Shown here: in pieces, positions 35,106-44,342 of the stretch | Layout of the letters: each line of letters opens with the position of its first letter | How positions within the stretch are numbered: the stretch's first letter is position 1 | Assembly (NCBI RefSeq): GCF_003634755.1 | Contig: NZ_RBXA01000001.1 | Location: 434,001-498,000 of the forward strand | Direction: 5' to 3' | Length of the DNA stretch: 64,000 nucleotides | DNA from: Flavobacterium limicola | GTDB taxonomy: Bacteria; Bacteroidota; Bacteroidia; Flavobacteriales; Flavobacteriaceae | Translations under genes and position numbers: made by a program | Notes under the pieces: model-generated | Told to the model about the DNA's origin: nothing | The model's database searches: none | Seen by the model: only the letters and a program-made list of their open reading frames with translations

Positions 35106-36977
35106 TTATCGTCCCATATAAATCAGCAACACCGAAACATCACTTGGCGAAACACCACTGATTCTTGATGCTTGCGAAATAGTTACCGGACGAATCTTGC
35201 TTAATTTTTGTTTTGCCTCAATCGACATTGATTTGATTTTTTCATAATCAAAATTCTCTGGGATTTTCACATCTTCTAGTCGAAGCAATTTATCAGCATT
35301 GTTTCTTTCCTTTTCTATGTAGCCAGAATACTTGACTTGGATTTCGGCTTGTTCCAAAATTTCTTGGTCTAAATCATTCTCTGCAACATAAGCTGCGACC
35401 TTTTCAAATTTCATGATATCTTCTAAATCAATTTGCGGACGAGAGAATACTTTGAACATTTTATCTCCTTGTGTTATCAACGCTGTATCTTTTGATTCTA
35501 AAATAGGATTTGCTTCCGCAACCGAAACGCTCGTTTCTTTGAAGAAAGCCACCATCTTTTCAGATTCGTTTAATTTATGTTCCATTCTGCGCAAACGCGC
35601 TTCTGATGCCAAACCTATTTCATGTGACATTGGCGTCAACCTGAAATCAGCATTATCCTGACGCAACAACGTTCTGTATTCTGCTCGAGACGTAAACATT
35701 CTATAAGGCTCCTCAGTTCCTTTCGTAATTAAATCATCAATCAAAACTCCGATGTACGCTTCGTCCCTTTTTAAAATTAACGGCGCTTTTTCATGTACTT
35801 TTAAATGCGCATTAATTCCTGCCATCAATCCTTGAGAAGCCGCTTCTTCATATCCTGTAGTTCCATTTATTTGTCCGGCAAAATACAAACCTTCTACAAG
35901 CTTTGTTTCCAAAGTATGTTTCAATTGTGTCGGTGGGAAATAATCATATTCGATTGCATAACCCGGTCGAAAAAATTTTACTTTTTCAAAACCTGCAACA
36001 GAACTTAATGCTTTAAATTGAATGTCTTCAGGAAGCGATGTCGAAAAACCATTAACATATACTTCACAAGTATTCCATCCTTCTGGTTCCACAAACAATT
36101 GGTGTCTTTCTTTATCGGCAAAACGATTAATTTTATCCTCAATAGACGGGCAATATCTTGGTCCAAGACTTTTTATTCTTCCGTTAAACATTGGCGAACG
36201 ATCAAAACCTTCTCTCAAAATATCATGAACATCAAGAGACGTGTACGTCATATGACAAGACCTTTGATGAACCAACGGAGAAGTAACATCCGAATAGGAG
36301 AACTTATCCGGTTTAGCATCTCCTTTTTCTTCATTCATTTTCGAGTAATCTAACGAACGTCCATCTACTCTTGGAGGTGTTCCCGTTTTCATACGTCCCG
36401 ATTCAAAACCTGCAGCAACTAAATCTTCGGTGATTCCATGCGCAGCGCTCTCGCCTGCTCTTCCTCCGCCAAATTGTTTTTCGCCAATATGAATCAAACC
36501 ATTCAGAAAAGTACCATTAGTCAAGACAACCGATTTAGATCGAATTTCAACTCCAAGAGAAGTTCGGATTCCTTTTATTTTTCCATTTTCAATAATCAAA
36601 CCTTTAACCATTTCTTGATAGAAATCAAGATTTGGAGTTCCTTCCAACATCATTCTCCACTCCTCAGCAAAACGCATACGGTCACTTTGAACACGCGGCG
36701 ACCACATTGCAGGACCTTTGGATTTATTTAGCATCTTGAACTGGATTGCAGTTCTGTCCGAAACAATTCCCGAGTATCCTCCAAGCGCATCAATCTCACG
36801 CACAATTTGTCCTTTGGCTATGCCGCCCATCGCTGGGTTGCATGACATCTGGGCAATATTCTGCAAACTCATTGTTACCAATAAAGTTTTTGAACCCAAA
36901 TTTGCAGCGGCGGCTGCAGCTTCTGAACCTGCATGCCCTGCACCCACAACGATAACATCATATTCATTTAGAAACAT
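35106..36977 (-). CDS. mnmG: tRNA uridine-5-carboxymethylaminomethyl modification enzyme MnmG
   Basis: 623 residues, normal for the family. The FAD-binding GAGHAG motif is at 12-17, followed by the MSCNPAMGGIAKGQIVREIDALGG signature, GTFLNGLIHIGEK and GLYFAGQINGTTGYEEAA. The C-terminal helical domain ends with ISGVSPSDVSVLLIYM. With MnmE it makes cmnm5U34 in several tRNAs. The gene is often origin-proximal in bacteria, and here it is flanked by parS sites. Confidence 0.97.
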   Translation of the reverse strand: MFLNEYDVIVVGAGHAGSEAAAAAANLGSKTLLVTMSLQNIAQMSCNPAMGGIAKGQIVREIDALGGYSGIVSDRTAIQFKMLNKSKGPAMWSPRVQSDRMRFAEEWRMMLEGTPNLDFYQEMVKGLIIENGKIKGIRTSLGVEIRSKSVVLTNGTFLNGLIHIGEKQFGGGRAGESAAHGITEDLVAAGFESGRMKTGTPPRVDGRSLDYSKMNEEKGDAKPDKFSYSDVTSPLVHQRSCHMTYTSLDVHDILREGFDRSPMFNGRIKSLGPRYCPSIEDKINRFADKERHQLFVEPEGWNTCEVYVNGFSTSLPEDIQFKALSSVAGFEKVKFFRPGYAIEYDYFPPTQLKHTLETKLVEGLYFAGQINGTTGYEEAASQGLMAGINAHLKVHEKAPLILKRDEAYIGVLIDDLITKGTEEPYRMFTSRAEYRTLLRQDNADFRLTPMSHEIGLASEARLRRMEHKLNESEKMVAFFKETSVSVAEANPILESKDTALITQGDKMFKVFSRPQIDLEDIMKFEKVAAYVAENDLDQEILEQAEIQVKYSGYIEKERNNADKLLRLEDVKIPENFDYEKIKSMSIEAKQKLSKIRPVTISQASRISGVSPSDVSVLLIYMGR

Positions 36978-37030
36978 CTTCTTTTATAATTTAATCCTAG
37001 TTCAGGATTGTAATTTTGAAATCTATATTT

Positions 37031-37046
37031 TGTTCCACGTGAAACA
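37031..37046. promoter_or_regulatory. parS site 1
   Basis: TGTTCCACGTGAAACA, identical to the well-known Bacillus subtilis parS sequence, in the gap upstream of mnmG. Confidence 0.93.
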
Positions 37047-37076
37047 TTGCAAACCTATTTTCAAACCAACTCTATA

Positions 37077-37092
37077 TGTTCCACGTGAAACA
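37077..37092. promoter_or_regulatory. parS site 2
   Basis: Exact TGTTCCACGTGAAACA, starting 46 bp after site 1. Confidence 0.93.
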
Positions 37093-37118
37093 CTTTTGAT
37101 TTGAAAATTTGAAAGACA

Positions 37119-37538
37119 CTATTGTTCCACGTGAAACATAGCGATTTTTTCATCTTCTTTAGAACGCATTAAAAGCTCTTCGGCTTCACCTTTGTCCTTA
37201 TAACCGCAGTAGTGCAAAATTCCATGAACTAAAACGCGCTTTAATTCTTCTTCAAAAGAAACATTAAAATCAGTTGCATTATCTTTTACTCTTTCGACAG
37301 AAACAAAAATATCACCATGCAATTCATTACCCATAGAATAATCAAAGCTGATAATATCTGTTAATGTATCGTGATCAAGATACTCAACATTGATTTTATG
37401 TAAATACTCGTCGTCACAAAAGATATAATTTATCTCTCCTTCTTTCTTATTTTCCGAGGTAATAACATTTCCTAACCAAGCAGCTGTAGCTTCTTCGTTG
37501 TCTAAATTAAAGTCGGTTTCGTAATTAAAATTGATCAT
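37119..37538 (-). CDS. ybeY: Endoribonuclease YbeY
   Basis: 139 residues. The core motif reads HGILHYCGYKD (105-115). The usual H-x3-H-x5-H zinc triad has His105 and His109, but Asp115 stands where the third His is expected. YbeY acts in 16S rRNA maturation and ribosome quality control. The start codon overlaps the DUF4175 gene stop (ATGA), so the two are coupled. The C-terminal MFHVEQ is dictated by a parS site. mnmG follows after a 141-bp gap containing two more parS sites. Confidence 0.93.
   Translation of the reverse strand: MINFNYETDFNLDNEEATAAWLGNVITSENKKEGEINYIFCDDEYLHKINVEYLDHDTLTDIISFDYSMGNELHGDIFVSVERVKDNATDFNVSFEEELKRVLVHGILHYCGYKDKGEAEELLMRSKEDEKIAMFHVEQ
37123..37138. promoter_or_regulatory. 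parS site 3, within the 3' end of ybeY
   Basis: Exact TGTTCCACGTGAAACA, 46 bp after site 2. Read on the minus strand it encodes the last residues (MFHVEQ) of YbeY. Confidence 0.93.
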
Positions 37539-40500
37539 TTTTTATTAAAATATTCTTGAACCTTTTGATTAAAATTCGAGCGCAAAGGTAAGGATTGTCT
37601 ATTTAATATTTCTATGCTATTTAAATAATCTAATAAAGCAGCTGGCAGCGCATTAGATTGATTATTAAACTCCTTTTTATTAGTTTCAGATTGGCGTTTA
37701 TTTTCCTCTCCTTGTTGCTGAATGGCAGAATTCAATTTCAATAATTCCTGTTTTACATTAAGTATCTTTTGAAGTGTTTCGTTCTTGAAACCTTTATTCA
37801 ACAATTGTTTTTCAATTTGCTTCATTTGTTCCAAAGTGCTTTGTCCATTGCCACCCAGTCCTTGTTTGTTCAATTCTTTTTGCAATGCTTCACGTAATTG
37901 TTTTTGCTCTTTATAAATTTCCATTATAGCTTGAGCGTCACTTTCGCCACCCTGACCCTCTTGACCTGATTCGCCAGGTTTAGCTTGCTTGCCGTTTTGT
38001 CCTTTTTGACCTTCGCCAGGCTTCTCGCCTTTCTTCATTCCGTCTTTCATTTTCTCGCCAAGACCTTCTTGCTTTTTAATAATATCCGGCAATTGCATTT
38101 CTTGTCCTTGACCCGGTTTAGGTTTACCAGACCCCATTCCTGACATTTGCATTTGCATATTGTTAAGCATATCACTTAGGAAATCTGCTAATTTGTTAGC
38201 CGCAGAAATGGTATATTGTTGATGCGACAAACCTTTTGAAACTTGAGCATCGATTAAACTGGACAAAGACTTATCTACGTTGTAAACTACATTGCCAATC
38301 TCTTTAGTAATATCCTCCGCAATTTTAGGATTGCGCAACGACATCCCAAACAAGCTATCATCAACATGCTTGAACTGTTGTTTTAAATCCTGTTGCACTT
38401 TGATGTTTTTATTGAACGCTGGAGATCCTGATTTATGCTTTTTAAATTGATTCATCAAGTCTTCTTGGGACAAAGAAAATGCTAATAGGTTGTCCAAGAT
38501 TTGTCTTAACATGGCAACATCTTCTTGCAACTGTTCCATATCACCTTGCTCCAAAGTTTGTGCCATTTTTTGTGCCATCTCTTTCATCTTTTTGGACGCG
38601 CTTTTTTGATTAGGCTTTGCTTTATCCTTTTTGTCTTCCTTCAATTCCTCAGAAGCTTTCTTTAAATCCTCATCAATACTTTTTTCTTTAGCATCATCTT
38701 TAGGTAAATCCAAAGGTGATTTTAATTCCTTGTTTTCTTTATCCAAATCATTTAAATCTTCTTGGATTTTGTCAAACTCAGTATTAATATCTTCTTGCTT
38801 GTCTAGTTTGTTTTCCTTTTCATCATTAGATAACTTATCTTGTTTCTCAGAAAGCTTGTCCAATTTGTCTCCTAATTGTTCTGCTTTCTTTTCTACATAA
38901 AACCTCTTTGTCAACTCTACTAATTGTTCTAAATTCTTAGTTTGGTTTTTACTGTTTTGTTTAAATTTATCCAACTTAGTCAACAACTCTTCATTCTGAA
39001 TTTTATCGTTTAGTTCTTTCAATTCATCTAAAAGTTTCTGGTTTTTTTCCAATTCCTTTTCCGCTTTGTCCATTCGTTTTTGAAGCTCTTCTTTCAATTC
39101 ATCCTTTTTATCGGTTTTGAATTGCTCTAAATTATCGTTCATTTTTTTGGTAAATTCCTTCATCATCTCATCTTGTTTCATTTGACGCTTAATGAAATCA
39201 TTTACTTTTTGCTGATCTTTGAAATCCAGATTTTCTTTTTCTTTTCCAGTTTTTTGCAACTTCTCCATTTCAGAGATTTGCTTATCCTGGTTTTTTAAAG
39301 ACTTCTCTAAACTGTTAATGTTATCATTTTGCTGTTGCAAAATTTGATCTTCCTTTTCTTCATTTGTGGAAACACGATTCGAGAAAACGGAAGACTTTGT
39401 ACTTTTGAAATTATGGATTGCATCGTTATCAAAAACTTCAAAGTAATAATCATAAGACACGCCTTGCTCTACAGGAAGATTACTTGGAAACGAAAATACG
39501 AATTGATCAAAAGCACTTTTCTTAATAGCAATTGTTCCACGTTTAGCAGTTTGTGGTTTCTCTCTTTCGTAATAAACAATCTGAAGTTTAGACAAACCAT
39601 TATCATCTGAGATTTGACCTAAAACATAGTTCTTAGCCACCTTCAAACTGTCTGGTGCATTGTTCACATTGATTGTTGGGAACTGATCTTTGACAATTGT
39701 GAGCTGATAATTGAGTTTTTCGTAGTTTTTTACCTTCTCATTTGAAGTAAGAATTTGATAATCTGTGTTTTGAACTATATTTTTTGATAAAACAAAGGTG
39801 TTTTCTGTTTTTGAAAAAGTAGCTTTCGAGATTCCATCCATCCACACTACATTTTGTGTGGCTTGTGTGATCATTTTCCAAGTCACACGTGTTCCTTCCG
39901 GAATAACAGCATTTCCTGTTCCTTTGATAGTTTCTGATTTTTTATTCAAATACGAAGGAAAGTTCAACTGCATTTCAAAATTAGCAATCGATGGAACAGT
40001 TATCACTTTTAATTCATAATCCGGAGAAGAAATAGCATTTCCCTCCACGTGGAACAAAATATTTTCTGAAGGCTTTACCATCTTAAATTGAAACTCTCCC
40101 GCTTTAGTCGATTCCATAAAATAACTTTCATCATCAATAAAAATCATCGCATTCTCAGGAACTACTTTCCCTTCGGTTTTAATGCGAAGAATAAAATCCT
40201 TTCCTTGCTCCGTTTGTAAATTAGAATTAAGAACTACAAATTTAAATGGAGCAGGTGGCAAAAAAGTCGAATTGAAGTGCACTACTCTATTCAAACTTTG
40301 AGAAATCATATTGCTGTTTCCGGAGAAGTAAAAAAAAGCAAATAACAATATTGGAATCAAAGCCAAAGGGAAATATTTCCTGTTAACATTATAGTTTATA
40401 GCGTTACCAAAAGGAATTGGTTGCAACGCATTGGCTTTTTGTTCAATCGAAGCAGCTAATAATTCCGATTTTATTTGATGCTCGTTCGGATTTGATAATT

Positions 40501-40837
40501 GTAAAAAGTTAGTCAGCTTGTCACTCACTTCCGTAAAATGATTTCCAATAATTGACGAAGCCTGATTGTAATCGATTCCTTTTTGAAGTTTGAATAATTT
40601 AAAAATTGGAAACAAAATAAAACGGAACAACAGATACACTTCTACTCCAATGAAAGTCCAAAATAAAATGGTTCTTCCCACTGGCTTGAGCCAAAGAAAA
40701 TATTCAACAAAAAGCGTAAATAGGAAATACAACAATCCTAAACCGATAAAGAAAATAGTTCCCCGAATCAATTCGTTAGTGTAAAACTTTCTGATGAAAG
40801 CTTCTAGTTTTTGATAAATAAATTGCTGAGTTTCCAA
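37535..40837 (-). CDS. DUF4175 family membrane protein with long coiled coil
   Basis: 1100 residues. N-terminal membrane helices lie near 25-80 and another near 155-172 (FPLALIPILLFAFFYFSG). The middle 200-480 is beta-rich, resembling Ig-like modules. Residues 490-790 are a very charged Lys/Glu/Asp coiled coil, and there is a Gly/Lys/Pro/Gln-rich stretch near 905-970. Many Bacteroidota genomes carry such a large DUF4175 protein; function unknown. Its stop overlaps the ybeY start. Confidence 0.82.
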   Translation of the reverse strand: METQQFIYQKLEAFIRKFYTNELIRGTIFFIGLGLLYFLFTLFVEYFLWLKPVGRTILFWTFIGVEVYLLFRFILFPIFKLFKLQKGIDYNQASSIIGNHFTEVSDKLTNFLQLSNPNEHQIKSELLAASIEQKANALQPIPFGNAINYNVNRKYFPLALIPILLFAFFYFSGNSNMISQSLNRVVHFNSTFLPPAPFKFVVLNSNLQTEQGKDFILRIKTEGKVVPENAMIFIDDESYFMESTKAGEFQFKMVKPSENILFHVEGNAISSPDYELKVITVPSIANFEMQLNFPSYLNKKSETIKGTGNAVIPEGTRVTWKMITQATQNVVWMDGISKATFSKTENTFVLSKNIVQNTDYQILTSNEKVKNYEKLNYQLTIVKDQFPTINVNNAPDSLKVAKNYVLGQISDDNGLSKLQIVYYEREKPQTAKRGTIAIKKSAFDQFVFSFPSNLPVEQGVSYDYYFEVFDNDAIHNFKSTKSSVFSNRVSTNEEKEDQILQQQNDNINSLEKSLKNQDKQISEMEKLQKTGKEKENLDFKDQQKVNDFIKRQMKQDEMMKEFTKKMNDNLEQFKTDKKDELKEELQKRMDKAEKELEKNQKLLDELKELNDKIQNEELLTKLDKFKQNSKNQTKNLEQLVELTKRFYVEKKAEQLGDKLDKLSEKQDKLSNDEKENKLDKQEDINTEFDKIQEDLNDLDKENKELKSPLDLPKDDAKEKSIDEDLKKASEELKEDKKDKAKPNQKSASKKMKEMAQKMAQTLEQGDMEQLQEDVAMLRQILDNLLAFSLSQEDLMNQFKKHKSGSPAFNKNIKVQQDLKQQFKHVDDSLFGMSLRNPKIAEDITKEIGNVVYNVDKSLSSLIDAQVSKGLSHQQYTISAANKLADFLSDMLNNMQMQMSGMGSGKPKPGQGQEMQLPDIIKKQEGLGEKMKDGMKKGEKPGEGQKGQNGKQAKPGESGQEGQGGESDAQAIMEIYKEQKQLREALQKELNKQGLGGNGQSTLEQMKQIEKQLLNKGFKNETLQKILNVKQELLKLNSAIQQQGEENKRQSETNKKEFNNQSNALPAALLDYLNSIEILNRQSLPLRSNFNQKVQEYFNKK

Positions 40838-40966
40838 AATTTATGCTTTGTTTTTTGTAACCAATAAAAGTAACAATTTATATGAATAAAGAAATGTTAA
40901 AAATTATCAAACTCATTAATCTTACATTATCTCATTTTCAGATAATAACATGAGAAATCGAATTTG

Positions 40967-40974
40967 TATCTTCG
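40967..40974 (+). promoter_or_regulatory. -7-like element of gltX
   Basis: TATCTTCG matches TAnnTTTG in all but one base, 16 bp before the gltX ATG. No clear -33 element. Confidence 0.35.
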
Positions 40975-40990
40975 CAAAAAATTTACAGCA

Positions 40991-42496
40991 ATGTCTAAAC
41001 AAGTTCGGGTGCGTTTTGCACCAAGTCCAACTGGACCTTTACATATTGGCGGCGTTCGTACCGCATTATTCAATTATTTGTTTGCCAAAAAAAACAATGG
41101 TGTTTTCTTCCTGAGAATTGAAGATACAGACCAAAACCGATTTGTTCCGGGTGCCGAAGAATATATCATGGAAGCACTGGAATGGTTAGGAATTGCACCA
41201 GATGAGACTATTGGTAAAAATGAAAAATTTGGTCCATACCGTCAAAGCGAAAGAAAAGATTTGTACCAACAATATGCTGCTGAATTAATCAATTCCGGAA
41301 ATGCGTATTATGCTTTTGATACAGCAGAAGCTTTGGATGCAGCACGAAAATTAGAGGAAGAACAAGGAAAAACATTTATTTACAATCATACCAACAGAGA
41401 AAAACTGGACACTTCGTTAGTAATTCCTGCAAACGAAACTGCTAAAAGAATTGCTGCTGGCGAACATTATGTCATCCGTTTTAAAACTCCAGTGAATGAA
41501 ACGTTGCATTTGCATGACATCATTCGTGGTGATGTGAAATTTGAAACGAATCTTTTAGACGATAAAGTATTGTTTAAAAGTGACGGAATGCCAACGTATC
41601 ATTTGGCTAATATTGTGGATGATCATTTAATGGAAACATCTCACGTAATTCGTGGTGAAGAATGGTTGCCATCAATGCCTTTACACGTTTTATTGTACAG
41701 AGCATTTGGTTGGGAAGCACCGGAATTTGCACATTTACCATTGATTATGAAACCTGTTGGAAACGGAAAATTATCCAAACGTGACGGTGACAAAATGGGA
41801 TTTCCTGTATTTCCATTGGATTGGAAAACCGCAGAAGGCGTTTCATCAGGTTACAGAGAAAAAGGATTTTTCCCGGAAGCCGTAATCAACTTTTTAGCAT
41901 TATTAGGTTGGAACGACGGAACAGATAAAGAATTATTCTCGCTGGAAGAATTAGTGGAAGCATTTGACTTGAACAGAGTTCATAAATCCGGAGCTAAATT
42001 TGATCCGGAAAAAAACAAATGGTTTAATCACCAATATTTAATCAAGCAAGAAGATGCAACTTTGGCGAAAGCCTATGCTCCTATTTTGGCTGAAAAAGGG
42101 TTTTCTGTTGATGAAAGTGTCTTAACAAAAGTGGTTTCTTTAATCAAAGAACGCGCGCATTTTGTTTCGGAATTTTGGGAAATGAGTGATTTCTTTTTTG
42201 CGGCTCCCTCTTCGTATGATGAAAAAGCAAGCAAAAACTGGAAAGAAGAAACTCCCGCGTTAATGCAGGAATTAATTTCTGTAGTAGAAGAAATCACCGA
42301 ATTCACTTCTATGAATATCGAAACGATTGTAAAAGACTGGATGACGAAAAATGAAATTGGAATGGGGAAAGTAATGCAACCATTTCGTTTGAGTTTGGTT
42401 GGTGCGCTGAAAGGTCCACACCTATTTGATATTGTTGAAGTAATTGGTAAAGAGGAAACGGTTAAGAGAATTCAAAAAGCAATAGCAAGTTTGTAA
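40991..42496 (+). CDS. gltX: Glutamate--tRNA ligase
   Basis: 501 residues from the ATG at 40991 (MSKQVRVRFAPSPTG); a TTG 27 bases upstream lies on the promoter and is rejected. HIGH-like LHIGG is at 17-21, and KLSKRDGDK near 260. It charges tRNA-Glu. The gene stands alone between divergent DUF4175 and a strong terminator. Confidence 0.97.
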   Translation: MSKQVRVRFAPSPTGPLHIGGVRTALFNYLFAKKNNGVFFLRIEDTDQNRFVPGAEEYIMEALEWLGIAPDETIGKNEKFGPYRQSERKDLYQQYAAELINSGNAYYAFDTAEALDAARKLEEEQGKTFIYNHTNREKLDTSLVIPANETAKRIAAGEHYVIRFKTPVNETLHLHDIIRGDVKFETNLLDDKVLFKSDGMPTYHLANIVDDHLMETSHVIRGEEWLPSMPLHVLLYRAFGWEAPEFAHLPLIMKPVGNGKLSKRDGDKMGFPVFPLDWKTAEGVSSGYREKGFFPEAVINFLALLGWNDGTDKELFSLEELVEAFDLNRVHKSGAKFDPEKNKWFNHQYLIKQEDATLAKAYAPILAEKGFSVDESVLTKVVSLIKERAHFVSEFWEMSDFFFAAPSSYDEKASKNWKEETPALMQELISVVEEITEFTSMNIETIVKDWMTKNEIGMGKVMQPFRLSLVGALKGPHLFDIVEVIGKEETVKRIQKAIASL

Positions 42497-42518
42497 GCTA
42501 ACAAAAATATTGTTTACC

Positions 42519-42572
42519 GGAAAGGCATCAAATTCATAAGTTCTAATTTATGAATTTGATGCCTTTCCTTTT
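42519..42572 (+). terminator. Terminator of gltX with perfect 21-bp stem
   Basis: Arms 42519-42539 and 42548-42568 are exact reverse complements with an 8-base loop, followed by TTTT. Unusually long for a terminator stem. Confidence 0.85.
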
Positions 42573-42672
42573 ACGTAAATTAGAATTTATCTATTAAAAA
42601 ATAGTATTAGAAAGTAAATAAACATTTTAATTTGTAAATTGTGAGATAATTTTTAACTAAAATAAAAACATT

Positions 42673-43653
42673 ATGAACATTGCTTTAATTATCCTACTGG
42701 TCTTTGGGTTTTTCATTTTACTTTCCTCCTTTTTTACTGTCAAACAACAAACAGCTGTTGTTGTAGAGCGATTCGGAAAATTTTTAAGTATCAGACAATC
42801 TGGCTTGCATTTGAAAATTCCTTTGATAGATAGAATTGCAGGACGTGTCAATCTAAAAATTCAACAATTAGACGTTATCATTGAAACAAAAACTAAAGAC
42901 AACGTTTTTGTGAAGCTAAAAGTTTCGGTTCAGTTTATGGTTATCAAAGAAACCGTTTATGACGCATTTTACAAACTGGAATATCCACATGATCAAATCA
43001 CTTCTTATGTATTTGATGTCGTTCGTGCCGAAGTTCCAAAACTAAAACTGGACGATGTATTTGAAAGAAAAGACGATATTGCCATTGCTGTAAAAAGAGA
43101 ATTGAATGAAGCCATGACTACTTATGGATACACAATCATCAATACTTTAGTAACAGATATCGATCCGGATATTCAAGTTAAAAATGCCATGAACAGAATA
43201 AATGCTGCCGACAGAGAAAAAACGGTTGCTGAATTTGAAGCAGAAGCATCCAGAATTAGAATTGTAGCTAAAGCGGAAGCAGAAGCAGAAAGCAAGCGGT
43301 TACAAGGACAAGGTATTGCAAACCAACGAAGAGAAATTGCAAAAGGTTTAGTAGAAAGTGTTGATGTTTTGAACAGAGTTGGTATCAATTCTCAGGAAGC
43401 TTCAGCATTAATTGTAGTAACCCAACATTATGATACGTTGCAAGCTATTGGTGCTGATGCCAATTCAAATTTGATTTTATTACCAAATTCTCCACAAGCC
43501 GGAAGTGACATGCTTAATAACATGATTGCTTCGTTCAGCGCTTCCAATCAAGTAGGTGAATTAATGAAAAAGAGAAATGGAAAAGGGAATTCCAGAAGAG
43601 AAAATGCTATTGAATTACCTGAAGAACCAGAAACTCCCGAAACAGAAGAATAA
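42673..43653 (+). CDS. SPFH/band 7 (stomatin-like) membrane protein
   Basis: 326 residues. One N-terminal membrane helix (about 3-22), then the SPFH domain with VVERFGKFLSIRQSGLHLKIP and AVKRELNEAMTTYGYTI, and a long Ala/Glu/Lys coiled coil (about 175-235, AEAEAESKRLQGQG). Such proteins form large ring assemblies at membranes and may regulate proteases or membrane microdomains. The C-terminal tail is Pro/Glu-rich. Confidence 0.9.
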   Translation: MNIALIILLVFGFFILLSSFFTVKQQTAVVVERFGKFLSIRQSGLHLKIPLIDRIAGRVNLKIQQLDVIIETKTKDNVFVKLKVSVQFMVIKETVYDAFYKLEYPHDQITSYVFDVVRAEVPKLKLDDVFERKDDIAIAVKRELNEAMTTYGYTIINTLVTDIDPDIQVKNAMNRINAADREKTVAEFEAEASRIRIVAKAEAEAESKRLQGQGIANQRREIAKGLVESVDVLNRVGINSQEASALIVVTQHYDTLQAIGADANSNLILLPNSPQAGSDMLNNMIASFSASNQVGELMKKRNGKGNSRRENAIELPEEPETPETEE

Positions 43654-43668
43654 ACTACTTAAATCATA

Positions 43669-43695
43669 AAAAAAGAGGCTTAAACGCCTCTTTTT
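43669..43695. terminator. Bidirectional terminator shared by the SPFH and DUF6327-like genes
   Basis: GAGGC at 43675-43679 pairs with GCCTC at 43686-43690, extended by A and T runs on both sides. It overlaps the end of the minus-strand gene and encodes its C-terminal KKRKRGV. Confidence 0.85.
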
Positions 43696-43952
43696 CTTTT
43701 TGCAAACCAATTTTTGATAAACGGTATTGCTTTATTAAGTATGAATGGTGCTGCCGTCGATACGATTGCTCCATAAGGAATAACGGAACTATACGAACCT
43801 ATTAAGTCACTAACAATGTTTTGAGGTGTAAAGCTTTCTTTCGTTTTCTTTACACCAAAAACCAATTTTTGATAACTGAGTTCTTTTTCAATTTTTAAAA
43901 TTTCTAGTTCTCTGTCAATTTGAGCATAAGAAGAATATTTTTTGGTTTCCAT
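43680..43952 (-). CDS. DUF6327-like small protein of the YtxH/holin-like cassette
   Basis: 90 residues. An N-terminal charged helix (IDRELEILKIEKELSYQKL) is followed by a hydrophobic stretch (about 55-80) and a basic tail (FAKRKRGV). Starts 3 bp after the holin-like gene. Flavobacterial YtxH/holin-family/DUF6327 triplets are common and often stress-related; the family name is from memory. Confidence 0.7.
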   Translation of the reverse strand: METKKYSSYAQIDRELEILKIEKELSYQKLVFGVKKTKESFTPQNIVSDLIGSYSSVIPYGAIVSTAAPFILNKAIPFIKNWFAKRKRGV

Positions 43953-43955
43953 AAT

Positions 43956-44306
43956 TTAGTCGTTAAAAAATATTTCTGAAAATTTCTCTAATATTGGTCC
44001 TTCTACAATTTTATCTTTTATTAAAAATAAAAGGCCCGTTATCAAAGTATACACTCCTCCTATTATTAAAAATCCCAACGGATAACTATCTAAATATTTA
44101 CCAATTGCCATTGCTCCTGCAATTGAACAAAAAAGTAAAACCATACTGAAACACAAAAAAATCAATGTGAACTTAAGAATCATGGTCGTAGATTTCATTG
44201 CTACTTTAAAACCCCATAATTTATAATAAGCCACATTGCTCTGGATATACCCTTGTATTTGTTCCTGAATATCCTCCGTGTTTTCTTTTAATTCCTCAAA
44301 AGCCAT
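43956..44306 (-). CDS. Phage-holin-family (holin-X-like) membrane protein
   Basis: 116 residues with a helical N-terminus and two membrane helices (about 40-70 and 78-98). It matches the chromosomal phage holin 3_6/holin-X type, which sits next to YtxH proteins and is not linked to prophage. Likely an envelope stress component; mechanism unknown. Confidence 0.75.
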   Translation of the reverse strand: MAFEELKENTEDIQEQIQGYIQSNVAYYKLWGFKVAMKSTTMILKFTLIFLCFSMVLLFCSIAGAMAIGKYLDSYPLGFLIIGGVYTLITGLLFLIKDKIVEGPILEKFSEIFFND

Positions 44307-44342
44307 AATTTTATTTTAAAATGTTTAGATAATCAAAAAAAA

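Noticed and set aside
40045..40056. CCACGTGGAACA half-site similar to parS inside the DUF4175 gene
   Set aside because: Only half the palindrome matches; four mismatches over 16 bp.
43956..44306. Holin-like protein as a sign of prophage
   Set aside because: It sits in the common chromosomal YtxH cassette with no other phage genes.
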